NCBI GenBank assembly: GCA_030442035.1
Contig: JAUJEA010000001.1
Coordinates: 434,001-498,000, forward strand
Source: Splendidivirga corallicola
Lineage (GTDB): Bacteria; Bacteroidota; Bacteroidia; Cytophagales; Cyclobacteriaceae
Direction of reading: 5' to 3'
DNA length: 64,000 nucleotides
Position numbers and translations under genes: made by a program
Part shown: positions 26,466 through 35,801 of the stretch, piece after piece
How positions within the stretch are numbered: the first letter of the stretch is position 1
How the letters are laid out: the number at the start of each line of letters is the position of its first letter
The notes under the pieces: model-generated
What the model saw: the letters and a program-made list of their open reading frames with translations, nothing else
Databases searched by the model: none
What the model was told of the DNA's origin: nothing

Positions 26466-27557
26466 TTAACCACAAATGTTAATGGCATTTAAGTCATCAA
26501 AAGCTCTTTTTAATCTTTCGACAAAGTTCTTTTCTCCCTCTCGTAACCATACCCGGGGATCATAATATTTCTTGTTAGGGCTATCTTCTCCCAAAGGACT
26601 ACCTATTTGACTTTGAAGAAAATCCTTTTTCTCTTCATAATAGTCCCTGACACCTTCCCAAAATGCCCACTGCATATCTGTATCGATGTTCATCTTGATG
26701 GCACCATATTCAATGGCTTCTCTGATCTGGTGTTGAGGAGATCCTGATCCACCATGGAAAACGAAATTAATCGGATTCTTTTTGGTATTAAATTTCTTTT
26801 CAACGTATTCCTGAGAGTTTTTAAGGATGATAGGTCTCAGTTCTACATTTCCGGGTTTATATACCCCATGAACATTTCCAAAAGCTGCAGCAATGGTGAA
26901 CTTATCACTCACCTGCATTAGTTCTTCATAAGCGTAGGAGACCTCCTCAGGCTGTGTATAGAGTCTTGCACTATCTATATCAGTATTGTCAACACCATCT
27001 TCTTCACCACCGGTTACTCCTAGCTCAATTTCAAGTGTCATACCGATCTTACTCATTCTTTCCAAATACTTTTTACAGATCGCAACATTTTCCTCTAAGG
27101 GTTCCTCTGAAAGATCGATCATGTGAGAACTATACAATGGTTTACCATTTTGTTCGAAATATTTCTCACCGGCATCCAGCAAGCCATCTATCCAAGGAAG
27201 CAATTTCTTGGCTGCATGATCAGTATGCAAAATTACTGGTACTCCATATCTTTCAGCCATGTTATGCACATGCAATGCTCCGGAAATACCGCCTGCAACT
27301 GCCGCTGCTTGATTTGTATTGTCCAGGCCTTTACCAGCAATAAAAACAGCCCCTCCGTTTGAAAATTGGATAATAACAGGGGAGTTAATATAACTCGCTG
27401 TTTCAAGAACAGAATTGATAGAGTTCGTTCCAATAGCATTTACAGCTGGCAATGCAAAATTATTTTCATTAGCATAATTCAACAGGTTCTGAGCATCATC
27501 TCCAGAAAGAACGCCTGGTTTCAAGCTGGATTTAATTTCGGCAACGGTCATAGTCAT
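26466..27557 (-). CDS. fbaA: Class II fructose-bisphosphate aldolase
   Basis: A 363-residue zinc-dependent aldolase that splits fructose 1,6-bisphosphate into dihydroxyacetone phosphate and glyceraldehyde 3-phosphate in glycolysis and runs backwards in gluconeogenesis. Diagnostic pieces are FALPAVNAIGTNSINSVLE near the start, VPVILHTDHAAKK with the zinc-binding and catalytic His-Asp pair, EIELGVTGGEEDGVD, FGNVHGVYKPGNV, FVFHGGSGSP with a third zinc His, and GAIKMNIDTDMQWAFW. Length and order match the long (type A) class II enzymes. It is transcribed alone and ends in a strong terminator. Confidence 0.97.
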   Translation of the reverse strand: MTMTVAEIKSSLKPGVLSGDDAQNLLNYANENNFALPAVNAIGTNSINSVLETASYINSPVIIQFSNGGAVFIAGKGLDNTNQAAAVAGGISGALHVHNMAERYGVPVILHTDHAAKKLLPWIDGLLDAGEKYFEQNGKPLYSSHMIDLSEEPLEENVAICKKYLERMSKIGMTLEIELGVTGGEEDGVDNTDIDSARLYTQPEEVSYAYEELMQVSDKFTIAAAFGNVHGVYKPGNVELRPIILKNSQEYVEKKFNTKKNPINFVFHGGSGSPQHQIREAIEYGAIKMNIDTDMQWAFWEGVRDYYEEKKDFLQSQIGSPLGEDSPNKKYYDPRVWLREGEKNFVERLKRAFDDLNAINICG

Positions 27558-28085
27558 TTGATAGTTTAACGAATCGTGTATAAATTGTTGAAAATAAGGA
27601 CCAAATTAGTTCGTTTTTTATTTTTATAAAACTGCAAAAACACATTTTCTGCTACATGGTTCTTATTTAGAAATTTTCTTGATTTAGAATTTATAATCTG
27701 TCTTAAAAAAGCATTATTTGCTTGTTCTAACACAGTCGGAAAATCAATAAATTGTTTTCATTCAGGAGCTATCTCCTTTTGCATATTACCCGTTCTTCCT
27801 TTTTCTCGCAGAATTCCCAGGATTTGATTGCAATCATCTCAGAAACCAATTGGTTTCATCATCCAAAAATAATGACATTTTATTCATAAATCAGCAAAGT
27901 AACCTTTATTAGGTTAATTTAACTGGCAGTTTCAAAACTTACATTCATAAAATCGCCAATATCAACGGATCTCAATAAATAATAGAAAGGTTTAGTTGTT
28001 GTATCGGGCGCCTTGAGGATGACGAGGCGCCCTTTGTCAGTTCATTGTTGATTTCAGTATTGCAGAAGGTCTCTACTAAAAAGTA
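27558..28085. other. Intergenic region with 16-bp perfect palindrome
   Basis: This 528-bp gap lies upstream of fbaA and downstream of the sodium:solute symporter, both on the minus strand. GAAACCAATTGGTTTC (27842-27857) is a perfect palindrome 285 bp before the fbaA start and could be an operator. A smaller TAACC...GGTTA repeat lies near 27900-27917. No gene or full promoter consensus was recognised. Confidence 0.4.
28006..28032 (-). terminator. GC-rich hairpin after the sodium:solute symporter gene
   Basis: GGGCGCCT (28006-28013) and AGGCGCCC (28025-28032) form a perfect 8-bp stem with an 11-nt loop, 54 bp beyond the symporter stop. On the minus strand no T-run follows, so it may stabilise the 3' end and not terminate by itself. 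Confidence 0.5.
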
Positions 28086-29912
28086 TCAACCCACTCTAAG
28101 TTTTGCCATCAGCTTAAACAAGATTACAGTTGAAACAACAGCAATCCCACCAAGTATCAGTCCTCTTATTGTCTCTCCGTATACAAATCCACCAATGGAA
28201 AACAAAGAACAGTAAATAGAGACACAACCAACAAAAACCAGTAATATTTGTTTTGGCATTTCCCAGGCCAATCCCTTGTCCTTTTCGTCTATTGGATCAC
28301 CATCAGCTCGTGCTTCTTCCACAACCCTTTTCCAACCAGGTCCTCCAGGATGCGTCAATTTGTAGAATTTCCTAAGTGTTTCTTTATCTTCCGGTTTTGT
28401 GAAAAGTGTAGTTAACAACCATGATACAGTTACTACAACGACAGTAAGTAAAAGTTTCACAGTAAATCCATCAAGTAAAGCCGTTTCGAATACAGCATCC
28501 TCTACACCAAGCACCAATACCATGGCCATTACGGTTGCCACAATCATGGCCACTATTTCGGTCAATGCATTTATTCTCCACCAGAACCAACGTAACAAAT
28601 AAATGGCTCCAGATCCGGCACCGGATAAAAGCAGAATGTTGAATGCCTGTGTGGCATTGTCAAGAATGGTAAGAGAAAGTGTACCGGCCAACACCATTAA
28701 AACTACGGTGGTTATCCTTCCCATCGTCACAAATTCCTTCTCGGAAGCATCAGGTTTCACAAATCTTCTATAGAAATCATTCACAAAATAAGACGAGCCC
28801 CAATTCAAATGCGATCCGATGGTAGACATATAGGCAGCAATAATAGAGGCCACTACAAGACCTAACCATCCCGGTCCTAGTTTTGAAAGCATTACAGGAT
28901 AAGCAATATCATCTTTCAAATATTCATCTGCTATGCCAGGGAACTCTGCTTTGATTGAAGCCAAATCCGGATATAAAACCATTGAGGCGAGTGCCACGAT
29001 AATCCAGGGCCATGGTCTTAGTGCGTAGTGCGCAAAGTTAAAAAGTAGTGTAGCACCAATAGCATTCTTCTCGTTTTTGGCGGAAAGCATTCTTTGTGCA
29101 ATGTAACCACCACCACCTGGCTCAGCCCCGGGATACCATACTGACCACCATTGCACAGCAATGGGTATTATCAATAGAGGTAAATAAACAGATGCATCGG
29201 AGAAATCAGGAAAAATATTCAGTTTCGATTGAATGCCCGGATTATCAAGCAAGCCGCTCAAACCACCCACTTCAGGCTGACTTACCGCTATATAGGCTGC
29301 ATAAACAGCACCAAACATAGCGATTCCATATTGGAAGAAATCCGCCCATACTACTCCTTTAATACCACCAAGCGACGCATAAATCACTACCACAATTGAG
29401 GCTCCTACGACCACTTCCAAAGGTTGCAGGCCTAACATGACCCCTCCTATTTTGATAGCGGCCAATGTCACAGAACCCATGATGAGGCAATTGAAGAATA
29501 TTCCCAGATAAATAGACCGGAATCCTCTTAGGAAAGTAGCTAGTTTGCCACCATATCGTAATTCATAGAATTCCAAATCTGTCATAACAGAAGATCTCCT
29601 CCACAAACGAGCATAAATGAATACCGTAACCATCCCCGTAATTAGAAATGCCCACCATGCCCAGTTTTTAGCAACACCATCTTCCCTTACAAAACCTGTC
29701 ACAAGATTGGGGGTATCTGCTGAGAATGTGGTTGCCACCATTGAAATACCTAGAAGCCACCACGGCATGCCTCTTCCACCTAAAAAGAACTCAGAAGTAT
29801 TCTTACCGGCAGTTCTTGAAGCTAGCCAACCAATGCTCAATACAATAAGGAAAAAGATTCCAATGATTGTCCAGTCAATAGTTTCTAACAGAATTGTGTT
29901 TTCTAATGGCAT
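28086..29912 (-). CDS. Sodium:solute symporter (SSS family)
   Basis: A 608-residue inner-membrane transporter with about 13-14 hydrophobic segments. Family marks are SRTAGKNTSEFFLGGRGMPWWLLGISMVATTFSADTPN in the first third, LGGIKGVVWADFFQYGIAM, and ASIIAAYMSTIGSHLNWGSSY. It uses the sodium gradient to import a small solute. The substrate cannot be told: relatives carry sugars, inositol, nucleosides, sialic acid or amino acids. The C-terminal 120 residues extend beyond the core, with further hydrophobic segments. It stands alone, with long gaps on both sides and a GC-rich hairpin after it. Confidence 0.9.
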   Translation of the reverse strand: MPLENTILLETIDWTIIGIFFLIVLSIGWLASRTAGKNTSEFFLGGRGMPWWLLGISMVATTFSADTPNLVTGFVREDGVAKNWAWWAFLITGMVTVFIYARLWRRSSVMTDLEFYELRYGGKLATFLRGFRSIYLGIFFNCLIMGSVTLAAIKIGGVMLGLQPLEVVVGASIVVVIYASLGGIKGVVWADFFQYGIAMFGAVYAAYIAVSQPEVGGLSGLLDNPGIQSKLNIFPDFSDASVYLPLLIIPIAVQWWSVWYPGAEPGGGGYIAQRMLSAKNEKNAIGATLLFNFAHYALRPWPWIIVALASMVLYPDLASIKAEFPGIADEYLKDDIAYPVMLSKLGPGWLGLVVASIIAAYMSTIGSHLNWGSSYFVNDFYRRFVKPDASEKEFVTMGRITTVVLMVLAGTLSLTILDNATQAFNILLLSGAGSGAIYLLRWFWWRINALTEIVAMIVATVMAMVLVLGVEDAVFETALLDGFTVKLLLTVVVVTVSWLLTTLFTKPEDKETLRKFYKLTHPGGPGWKRVVEEARADGDPIDEKDKGLAWEMPKQILLVFVGCVSIYCSLFSIGGFVYGETIRGLILGGIAVVSTVILFKLMAKLRVG

Positions 29913-30269
29913 AGTGTTTTCATTTGATTAAAAAAATACTTACAGGTGGGGAATGCTTCATAGTAAAAATTTACCGGCCCCAATATAGCCCTTATTTTTA
30001 TTTTTTAACAAACAGCTCACTTTTTAAAATGAACCCTTAAATAAAAACCAAAGCCCAGATTTCATCCCCTAAGAACAAAAAGCTTTTAATTTCAGTAAAA
30101 TTCGAAGTGGTTTTTTGAATGAATTACGAATTTCAAATTGACAAATTACGGTTGATAATGAAACTTCAATACTTTAACACCTCAACACTTTAACACTTCT
30201 GATCGTTATATGACAGGAAATCCTCCTGCAGGCTAAAAAATATCATAAAGGTTGCAACCTGAATGCTAT
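29913..30269. other. Intergenic region with degenerate word repeats
   Basis: This 357-bp gap holds AATTACGAATTTCAAATTGACAAATTACG-like words at about 30122-30150 and a degenerate tandem of CTTTAACAC at about 30172-30198, similar to 39366-39412. AGGTTGCAACCT (30249-30260) is a 12-bp palindrome 10 bp beyond the next gene's stop. No gene is visible. Confidence 0.4.
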
Positions 30270-33200
30270 TCATTCTTTCAATATGTGAATCCATCCATTG
30301 CAAGGTGTACCATCGGGATAGGTCATTTCGTAGTAATAAACCCCTGAGTTAATTTGAGAATCCGGCCAGCTGTTTGTATACTCTTCTGATTCGTAAAGTT
30401 TCCTACCCCATCGATTAAAAATTGTCAGGGCTACAGGTGTTTCACTTAAAACCTTGAATTTGTCATTAGCTCCATCGTCATTTAATGTAAGCACATTGGG
30501 GACATACAGATCATTGATATCAATAGTCATGGATTTTGTGGACAGACAACCATTTGTCGTTCCTCTCAAAGTTACTTCAAACGAACCAAATTGCTCATAA
30601 TGATGAACCGGTTCCGGATCCTCTGAAGTATTGCCATCGCCAAAATCCCATAGAAATTCATCCACTCCTTCCGAGACATTTGTGAAGTTAATGGTGGAAG
30701 GAGATTGACAGTCAAAGGTGGTGGTAAACTCAAAATCAGCCATGGGATTGGCGATCACCCGAACTTCCACAGAATCTGTATGGGTACAACCATTGGCATC
30801 TTCAATGTTGACGGTGAATGTAGTAGTGGTATCAGGTGAGACAAGCGGATTCGGAAGCGTGCTGATCATATTGTTATTGTGATCGGTCCATGTATAAGAG
30901 ATGCCTCCCGAAGCGGTCAGCGTGGTCAATTCTCCCGGACAAATCTCCACATCTTCTCCAACGTTGAAATTTGACTCAAAAACCCTGATCGTGCCATATG
31001 CATAATCCTCAATTGTACAGGTATTTTCATCTCGCACTCTAAGGCTAACAAAATAGGTTCCCGGATTTTCATATACATGCACAATATTATCTTGTTGCGT
31101 AGAGGTGCTGCCATCTCCGAAGTTCCACAAAAATTCAATGCCACCGATACTGGTATTTTGGAACAAAACTTCAAAAGGAGCGCATCCACTATTCAAACCA
31201 GGTTGATCCCGTGCCACTGAGTTTGTTCGAAAATCAGCTTTCAAGGTGGCCAGATCAAACTTAAAAGCCGCATTGTTGCAGCGTTCATCCCCTGCAGTAT
31301 TAACCCCTCTGTTAACAGAAGACCATGCGCCTGGAGTAGTTGGAAAATTATCAGTGCTTCCTCCACAGGTACAAACGGATTGATATACAATCCCTTTCTT
31401 ATCGAAACGGCTTGTGCCTCCATCAACGTGATCACCTCCGTTATTGGTTGAACCAAAGAAAGTGGCATACAACAGCTCCGTTCCATCATCCGAAAGCGCC
31501 ATCATATAAAAATCCGATCCATCTGTATTGGAAAAAAGTGCATCCGGTGTGACGGGCATACCAAAAGTATTTCCAATATTTTGACTGTTGACATTGTTCA
31601 CAGCCCCTCCCCAGCCACTAAGGAAAATATTACTGCATTCATTTACCAGGAAGGCTGTAGGTGAAATATTAGGCTCACGTATACCTGACCCAAAAACAGT
31701 TGAAAAGATGGTTGAATCCAAAGTATTAGTCATTTTATGGATGAACTGCGCACTATTTGGATTATTATAGGTTCCCGCTGTTATAGAATAGGCTCCTCTG
31801 GTTTGACCTAGCAAATATACATTTTCTTCTTCATCAAGATCTATAAAATAAACCTGATCATATAGCGGCGTCCCAATAAAGGTACTTTGAAGTATTGAGT
31901 CGTTTGCTACATCGATCTTAGTCACAAAGCCGTCGATACCATTTAGATAGTTTTCATTGATTACGCCTGTTGTTGAAGGAAAATTTGCACTATTGGTTCC
32001 TCCACCAAGATAAATATGATTGTTAGCATCCAGCTTAATTGAATAAGCAGCGTCTTCTCCGGTATCACCGAGATAAGAGGACCAAAGGAGGTCTGTAAGC
32101 CCTGAGTTGAGCTTAGCCACTACAGCATCGGAATTTCCACCACCATAATTACTCCCGATAGAACTGGTAACGGGGAATCCCATTGAATCCGTACTGGAAG
32201 CCAGGTAAATGTTGTCATCGGGATCCACGATAACATCTCCACGAAAATTATCACCATAGTTTTGTACCAGATCATTGTTATACAGCCCGGTACTGATCGT
32301 TTTGAGTATACCATCATTGCCTGGTCCTCCCAGATACGTGGAAGCTATCAAATTCCCTGCTTCATTTAATTTCGTGATCACTATATCCGAACCATTCAAG
32401 TAGCTTCCAAAGGCTGAGAACAGGGTCCCTCCATTGTAAGTCGTGTCATAGGCATTGGTGCCGGTCGGATAATCTTGTGATCCTGTAGTTCCAAGAATCA
32501 CAAGCTCATTGTTATTGTTTACAATCAGGCTATGTGGTGTCTCGGGACCAATGCCTCCGATGTATGTAGCATAAAGTAGTTGGGTTCCACTTGAATCATA
32601 TTTCAGAATTCCCATGTCAATAGTGCCTCCCTGAAATGAGGTAGTATCTGTCACCGGAAAACCGGTTCCAAAAACAATACCGCCACTGTATAAATTACCT
32701 GCATCATCAAAACATGCCGTATAACCAAAATTATCTGCTACTGAACCCGAGAAGGTGGAAAAAATCAGCGCTGGATCTATGATTAACTCCTTTTTCCGGT
32801 CATATCCTTCCGGAAACTCAAAACTCATTTCATTGCCTGCTAATTTATACTCACACTTAACTTTCTCTTTCTTTCCTGATTCACTGAGTTGGTAAGCAAT
32901 AGGTTTTGAGTCGATCATGGTATTAAGACTTGTATGGCTGTAGAGACTACCATCTTTAAGATACATTTCTTCAACACCATCATATTTTAGCCTAATATTT
33001 TCAATCTTGGCTCCTTTATTCAGTATAAAATCATATTTAAGTATATTTTGCCTGGAATATAATTTCATATCAATCCCAGGATAAATTTCCTTATAGGTAA
33101 CCGTTGTAAAAACCTTACAGTTGGCTGCCCATTTTGATGGGTCATTTCCTATGTAGTAATTGTATCGTTCGGTACTCTGATCCGATATTTCAATGTTAGC

Positions 33201-33560
33201 ACCTTTATTGGCCCCTACAAATTCTACGTTCACTGATTGAAAAGGAGTCTTATGAATTGGCGTACTGCCTCTACGACCTTTTATACCCTTTGTTTGTGAC
33301 TTAACATGTGCCTGATTGAAATTATCGGTAACGGCTTTTTCATCATAGAAAATATAGGCAAGCTTTCCATCCTGTAACATTAGCTTTCCTCCAGGGATAT
33401 CTGCGGCATATCTTACATTTTCAGGAAATTGTCCTTTATTTTCAATGAATTTAAGATAGGAATAATGCCGGCTATGTCCGCCTTGTGCAAAAATTTGATT
33501 TGATGAGATACATAAAAATAGAATAGAGAGTTTTAAAGGTAATGATCTAACCATACACAT
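30270..33560 (-). CDS. Large type IX secretion cargo: DUF7948, SBBP repeats, PKD domains, CHU_C
   Basis: A 1096-residue exported protein. A signal peptide (about 1-25, ending IFAQG) precedes a DUF7948-like domain (about 33-260: FIENKGQFPENVRYAADIPGGKLML, YNYYIGNDPSKWAAN, TVTYKEIYPGIDMKLYS). Residues 265-770 hold SBBP-type beta-propeller repeats, each with a YLGGxGxD or YLGDTGEDAAYSIKLD phrase. Two PKD domains follow (EFLWNFGDGSTS and EFLWDFGDGNTSEDP), separated by an Ig-like segment. The CHU_C domain (VPNVLTLNDDGANDKF, IFNRWGRKLYES) directs type IX secretion. The protein is probably an adhesin or surface scaffold. It starts 29 bp after a DUF922 gene and is likely co-transcribed with it. Confidence 0.9.
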   Translation of the reverse strand: MCMVRSLPLKLSILFLCISSNQIFAQGGHSRHYSYLKFIENKGQFPENVRYAADIPGGKLMLQDGKLAYIFYDEKAVTDNFNQAHVKSQTKGIKGRRGSTPIHKTPFQSVNVEFVGANKGANIEISDQSTERYNYYIGNDPSKWAANCKVFTTVTYKEIYPGIDMKLYSRQNILKYDFILNKGAKIENIRLKYDGVEEMYLKDGSLYSHTSLNTMIDSKPIAYQLSESGKKEKVKCEYKLAGNEMSFEFPEGYDRKKELIIDPALIFSTFSGSVADNFGYTACFDDAGNLYSGGIVFGTGFPVTDTTSFQGGTIDMGILKYDSSGTQLLYATYIGGIGPETPHSLIVNNNNELVILGTTGSQDYPTGTNAYDTTYNGGTLFSAFGSYLNGSDIVITKLNEAGNLIASTYLGGPGNDGILKTISTGLYNNDLVQNYGDNFRGDVIVDPDDNIYLASSTDSMGFPVTSSIGSNYGGGNSDAVVAKLNSGLTDLLWSSYLGDTGEDAAYSIKLDANNHIYLGGGTNSANFPSTTGVINENYLNGIDGFVTKIDVANDSILQSTFIGTPLYDQVYFIDLDEEENVYLLGQTRGAYSITAGTYNNPNSAQFIHKMTNTLDSTIFSTVFGSGIREPNISPTAFLVNECSNIFLSGWGGAVNNVNSQNIGNTFGMPVTPDALFSNTDGSDFYMMALSDDGTELLYATFFGSTNNGGDHVDGGTSRFDKKGIVYQSVCTCGGSTDNFPTTPGAWSSVNRGVNTAGDERCNNAAFKFDLATLKADFRTNSVARDQPGLNSGCAPFEVLFQNTSIGGIEFLWNFGDGSTSTQQDNIVHVYENPGTYFVSLRVRDENTCTIEDYAYGTIRVFESNFNVGEDVEICPGELTTLTASGGISYTWTDHNNNMISTLPNPLVSPDTTTTFTVNIEDANGCTHTDSVEVRVIANPMADFEFTTTFDCQSPSTINFTNVSEGVDEFLWDFGDGNTSEDPEPVHHYEQFGSFEVTLRGTTNGCLSTKSMTIDINDLYVPNVLTLNDDGANDKFKVLSETPVALTIFNRWGRKLYESEEYTNSWPDSQINSGVYYYEMTYPDGTPCNGWIHILKE

Positions 33561-33589
33561 CCTTTTGTAAATGAGTCATATTTTCATAC

Positions 33590-34162
33590 TCATTTCTTTT
33601 GGTACTTTTTTGAATCTTCCAGCGCTTTAGATATTCTTGCATCCCACAACTCTTGTATATCTTGTTTCAAACCATGATTAGTTTCTTCATCATATTTATC
33701 CTGAAATCTTGTGTATTCGTCAAAATTCTCTTGAAATATACTTTGTGATTTCTTTTGATAATTTTTGGCATCGAACGTATTCTTCTCCAATTTTAACCTT
33801 AGCTTTCTGGCATAAATTTCTGCAATGTCAAAGTGCAATTGCTCATGTTTTAGCAAACGATCTGATTTACTGCCCGGTTTGACCCAGGATTCATCAATAT
33901 CGAATGAACATTTTACATCAAACTTTATCTTAATACCTCTGCCATCATCCCGAATCGACATCCCATAGGAGATTTGCAGACTTGATTCAGCATTGAATGG
34001 ACTTTCTGTGTTTGGCGTTCCTTTATAGTCATCCCAAGTCAACTTCCTGTCAGGACGCCATTCAATCATGTTTTCTATATAACTAGACGTTGACTTATCA
34101 ACCCTTGCTGCCTCATCAATAAATAAAAAACTAAACAACAGATAAATGATTCCCACTTTCAT
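33590..34162 (-). CDS. DUF922 family putative zinc protease
   Basis: A 190-residue protein. Residues 1-19 are hydrophobic and may be a signal or anchor. The WRPDRKLTWDDYKGTP phrase (35-50) and the SDRLLKHEQLHFDIAEIYARKLRLKL helix (100-125) are the two hallmarks of DUF922. His106-Glu107...His110 fit HExxH and Glu115 could be a further ligand, so zinc peptidase activity is likely but unproven. It lies 29 bp upstream of the 1096-residue surface protein in the same direction and could process or accompany it. Confidence 0.8.
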   Translation of the reverse strand: MKVGIIYLLFSFLFIDEAARVDKSTSSYIENMIEWRPDRKLTWDDYKGTPNTESPFNAESSLQISYGMSIRDDGRGIKIKFDVKCSFDIDESWVKPGSKSDRLLKHEQLHFDIAEIYARKLRLKLEKNTFDAKNYQKKSQSIFQENFDEYTRFQDKYDEETNHGLKQDIQELWDARISKALEDSKKYQKK

Positions 34163-34336
34163 AAAGAATTTTATTTGATTAGAAATATTTTCTTTAACGA
34201 AATGACAGTCAAAATTGATATCTGAATTATAATGACGACCCCTAAAGGGACGTAATAGTTGTTATGGATTTTAACGGAATACACTAATTTATTATAGGAA
34301 ACTTCATAAGCAAACAAGCCTCCTTGGATAAAATGC

Positions 34337-34376
34337 AAAAAGGGGTTCTTGATCACATATCAAGAAGCCCCTTTTC
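34337..34376 (-). terminator. Terminator of the sdaAB-tolC-adaptor operon
   Basis: A long stem pairs AAAAGGGGTTCTTGAT with ATCAAGAAGCCCCTTTT across a 5-nt loop, with a G-T mismatch. On the minus strand it ends in a run of five T residues. It lies 28 bp after the stop of the adaptor gene at 34404. Confidence 0.88.
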
Positions 34377-34403
34377 AATTGTGTCTTACTCAAATACTGA
34401 AAG

Positions 34404-35798
34404 TTATTCTTCTTTGTCTTCTGATTTCTTTTCTTTTTTATTGTTCTTTTTCTTAGTGGCAATAGCATCTCCATCATTTAACCTTTTGGAAACCGCTAGG
34501 AATGGCCCTGATACCACTTCACTCCCTTCTTCCAATCCACTCAAAATCTCAATATTTTCAAAATCGGAGATCCCTGTTTTAACTTCGATCATTTTGGCCA
34601 CGCCATTGTCATTTACAAACACAACTTCTTTCAGATCTTCTTCTTTCGTTTTGGTTCTTTCCTTGTTATCATTACTATTATTACCACCTTCAGAGCCTCC
34701 GGCACTGAACCTTTGTTTCTTGTTTGGATCCCTTGTTGTGACTGAAGAAAGAGGTACAGTTAGGATATCACTTTTGCTATTGGTTATAATATCCACACTT
34801 GCGGTCATGCCGGGTCTGAAAGGATAAGTGATGCCTCTTTCTTCCAATAGATCCTGATAAGATTCATTTAGGATCCGAACGCGTACTTCAAATTCCGTTA
34901 CAGCATCTGCCGATACTTTGTCATTGGCGGTGTTTGCGATTTGTGTTACAATTCCTTTAAATTTCTTATCCATTGAGGCATAGGAATCGACATCAATCAC
35001 AGCAGTATCACCTGTTGAGACTCTGATAATGTCATTCTCATTTACATCAACACGAACCTCCATTTTGGTGAGATCTGCAATCCTCAGCAATTCGGTTCCA
35101 CTCATCATTTGGCTGCCAACTACACGCTCGCCTTTTTCGACACTTAGTTTTGACACTATTCCACCGGAAGGAGCATAAACATTGGTCAATCGAAGGTTTT
35201 CAGCAGCTTCATCGACGGTTGCTTCCTGGCTTTTTACAATAAACTGTGCAGCGCTGACGCTTGATTTAGCCGCTTCCAAGTCGCTTCCGGCAGATGCAAA
35301 ATTTGATTGTGCGAGTTCCCAATCGGCTTTAGAGATAACCTTTTCCTTTTGGAGTTTTTCATTTCTCTTATATTCCAGACTTGCTCTTTCAAAGTTGGCT
35401 TCCGCCTTTGCCAAATTGGCCTGTGCGCTTTTTAAGTTTGCCCTTTGCTGATCCAGCATGGCCCTTGTCCTTTCTAAAGCCGATTCCAAATTATCCGGCC
35501 TGATCTTGATCAAAAGCTGCCCGGCCTTTACGGAATCACCTTCTTCTACATTGAGCTCTATTATCTCTCCTGCCACATCAGGGCTTAGTTTGACTTCGGT
35601 TTCAGGTTGTACCGCACCGGAAGCACTTACTTTTTCAACAATGGTATTTTTTGCAGCCTTCTCTGTATCTACCTCCATTTCCTTTTTCTTGCCAATCCAG
35701 CCTGCTGATTTCCCAACTATAACGATTACTATAAGTAATGCAACCGTGGCTAACAGAATATAAAGTAGTTTATTTGATTTTTTTCTTTGCCTTGCCAT
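34404..35798 (-). CDS. Periplasmic adaptor (membrane-fusion) protein, HlyD/MacA type
   Basis: A 464-residue adaptor. One N-terminal membrane segment (about 10-28: LLYILLATVALLIVIVIVG) anchors it. A lipoyl half (EIIELNVEEGDSVKAGQLLIKI) is followed by a coiled-coil hairpin (about 95-195, rich in Ala, Glu, Lys and Gln), the second lipoyl half (VYAPSGGIVSKLSVEKGERVVG), a beta-barrel and a membrane-proximal domain. The tail (about 440-464) is highly charged Lys/Glu. Such proteins join an inner-membrane ABC or RND pump to a TolC channel. The TolC gene is 3 bp upstream; no pump gene is in the operon. Confidence 0.92.
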   Translation of the reverse strand: MARQRKKSNKLLYILLATVALLIVIVIVGKSAGWIGKKKEMEVDTEKAAKNTIVEKVSASGAVQPETEVKLSPDVAGEIIELNVEEGDSVKAGQLLIKIRPDNLESALERTRAMLDQQRANLKSAQANLAKAEANFERASLEYKRNEKLQKEKVISKADWELAQSNFASAGSDLEAAKSSVSAAQFIVKSQEATVDEAAENLRLTNVYAPSGGIVSKLSVEKGERVVGSQMMSGTELLRIADLTKMEVRVDVNENDIIRVSTGDTAVIDVDSYASMDKKFKGIVTQIANTANDKVSADAVTEFEVRVRILNESYQDLLEERGITYPFRPGMTASVDIITNSKSDILTVPLSSVTTRDPNKKQRFSAGGSEGGNNSNDNKERTKTKEEDLKEVVFVNDNGVAKMIEVKTGISDFENIEILSGLEEGSEVVSGPFLAVSKRLNDGDAIATKKKNNKKEKKSEDKEE

Positions 35799-35801
35799 TT
35801 T

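Noticed and set aside
34324-35763. Serine/leucine-rich plus-strand frames opposite the adaptor gene
   Set aside because: They are the mirror of the Glu/Lys-rich coiled-coil codons of the adaptor and carry no domain of their own.
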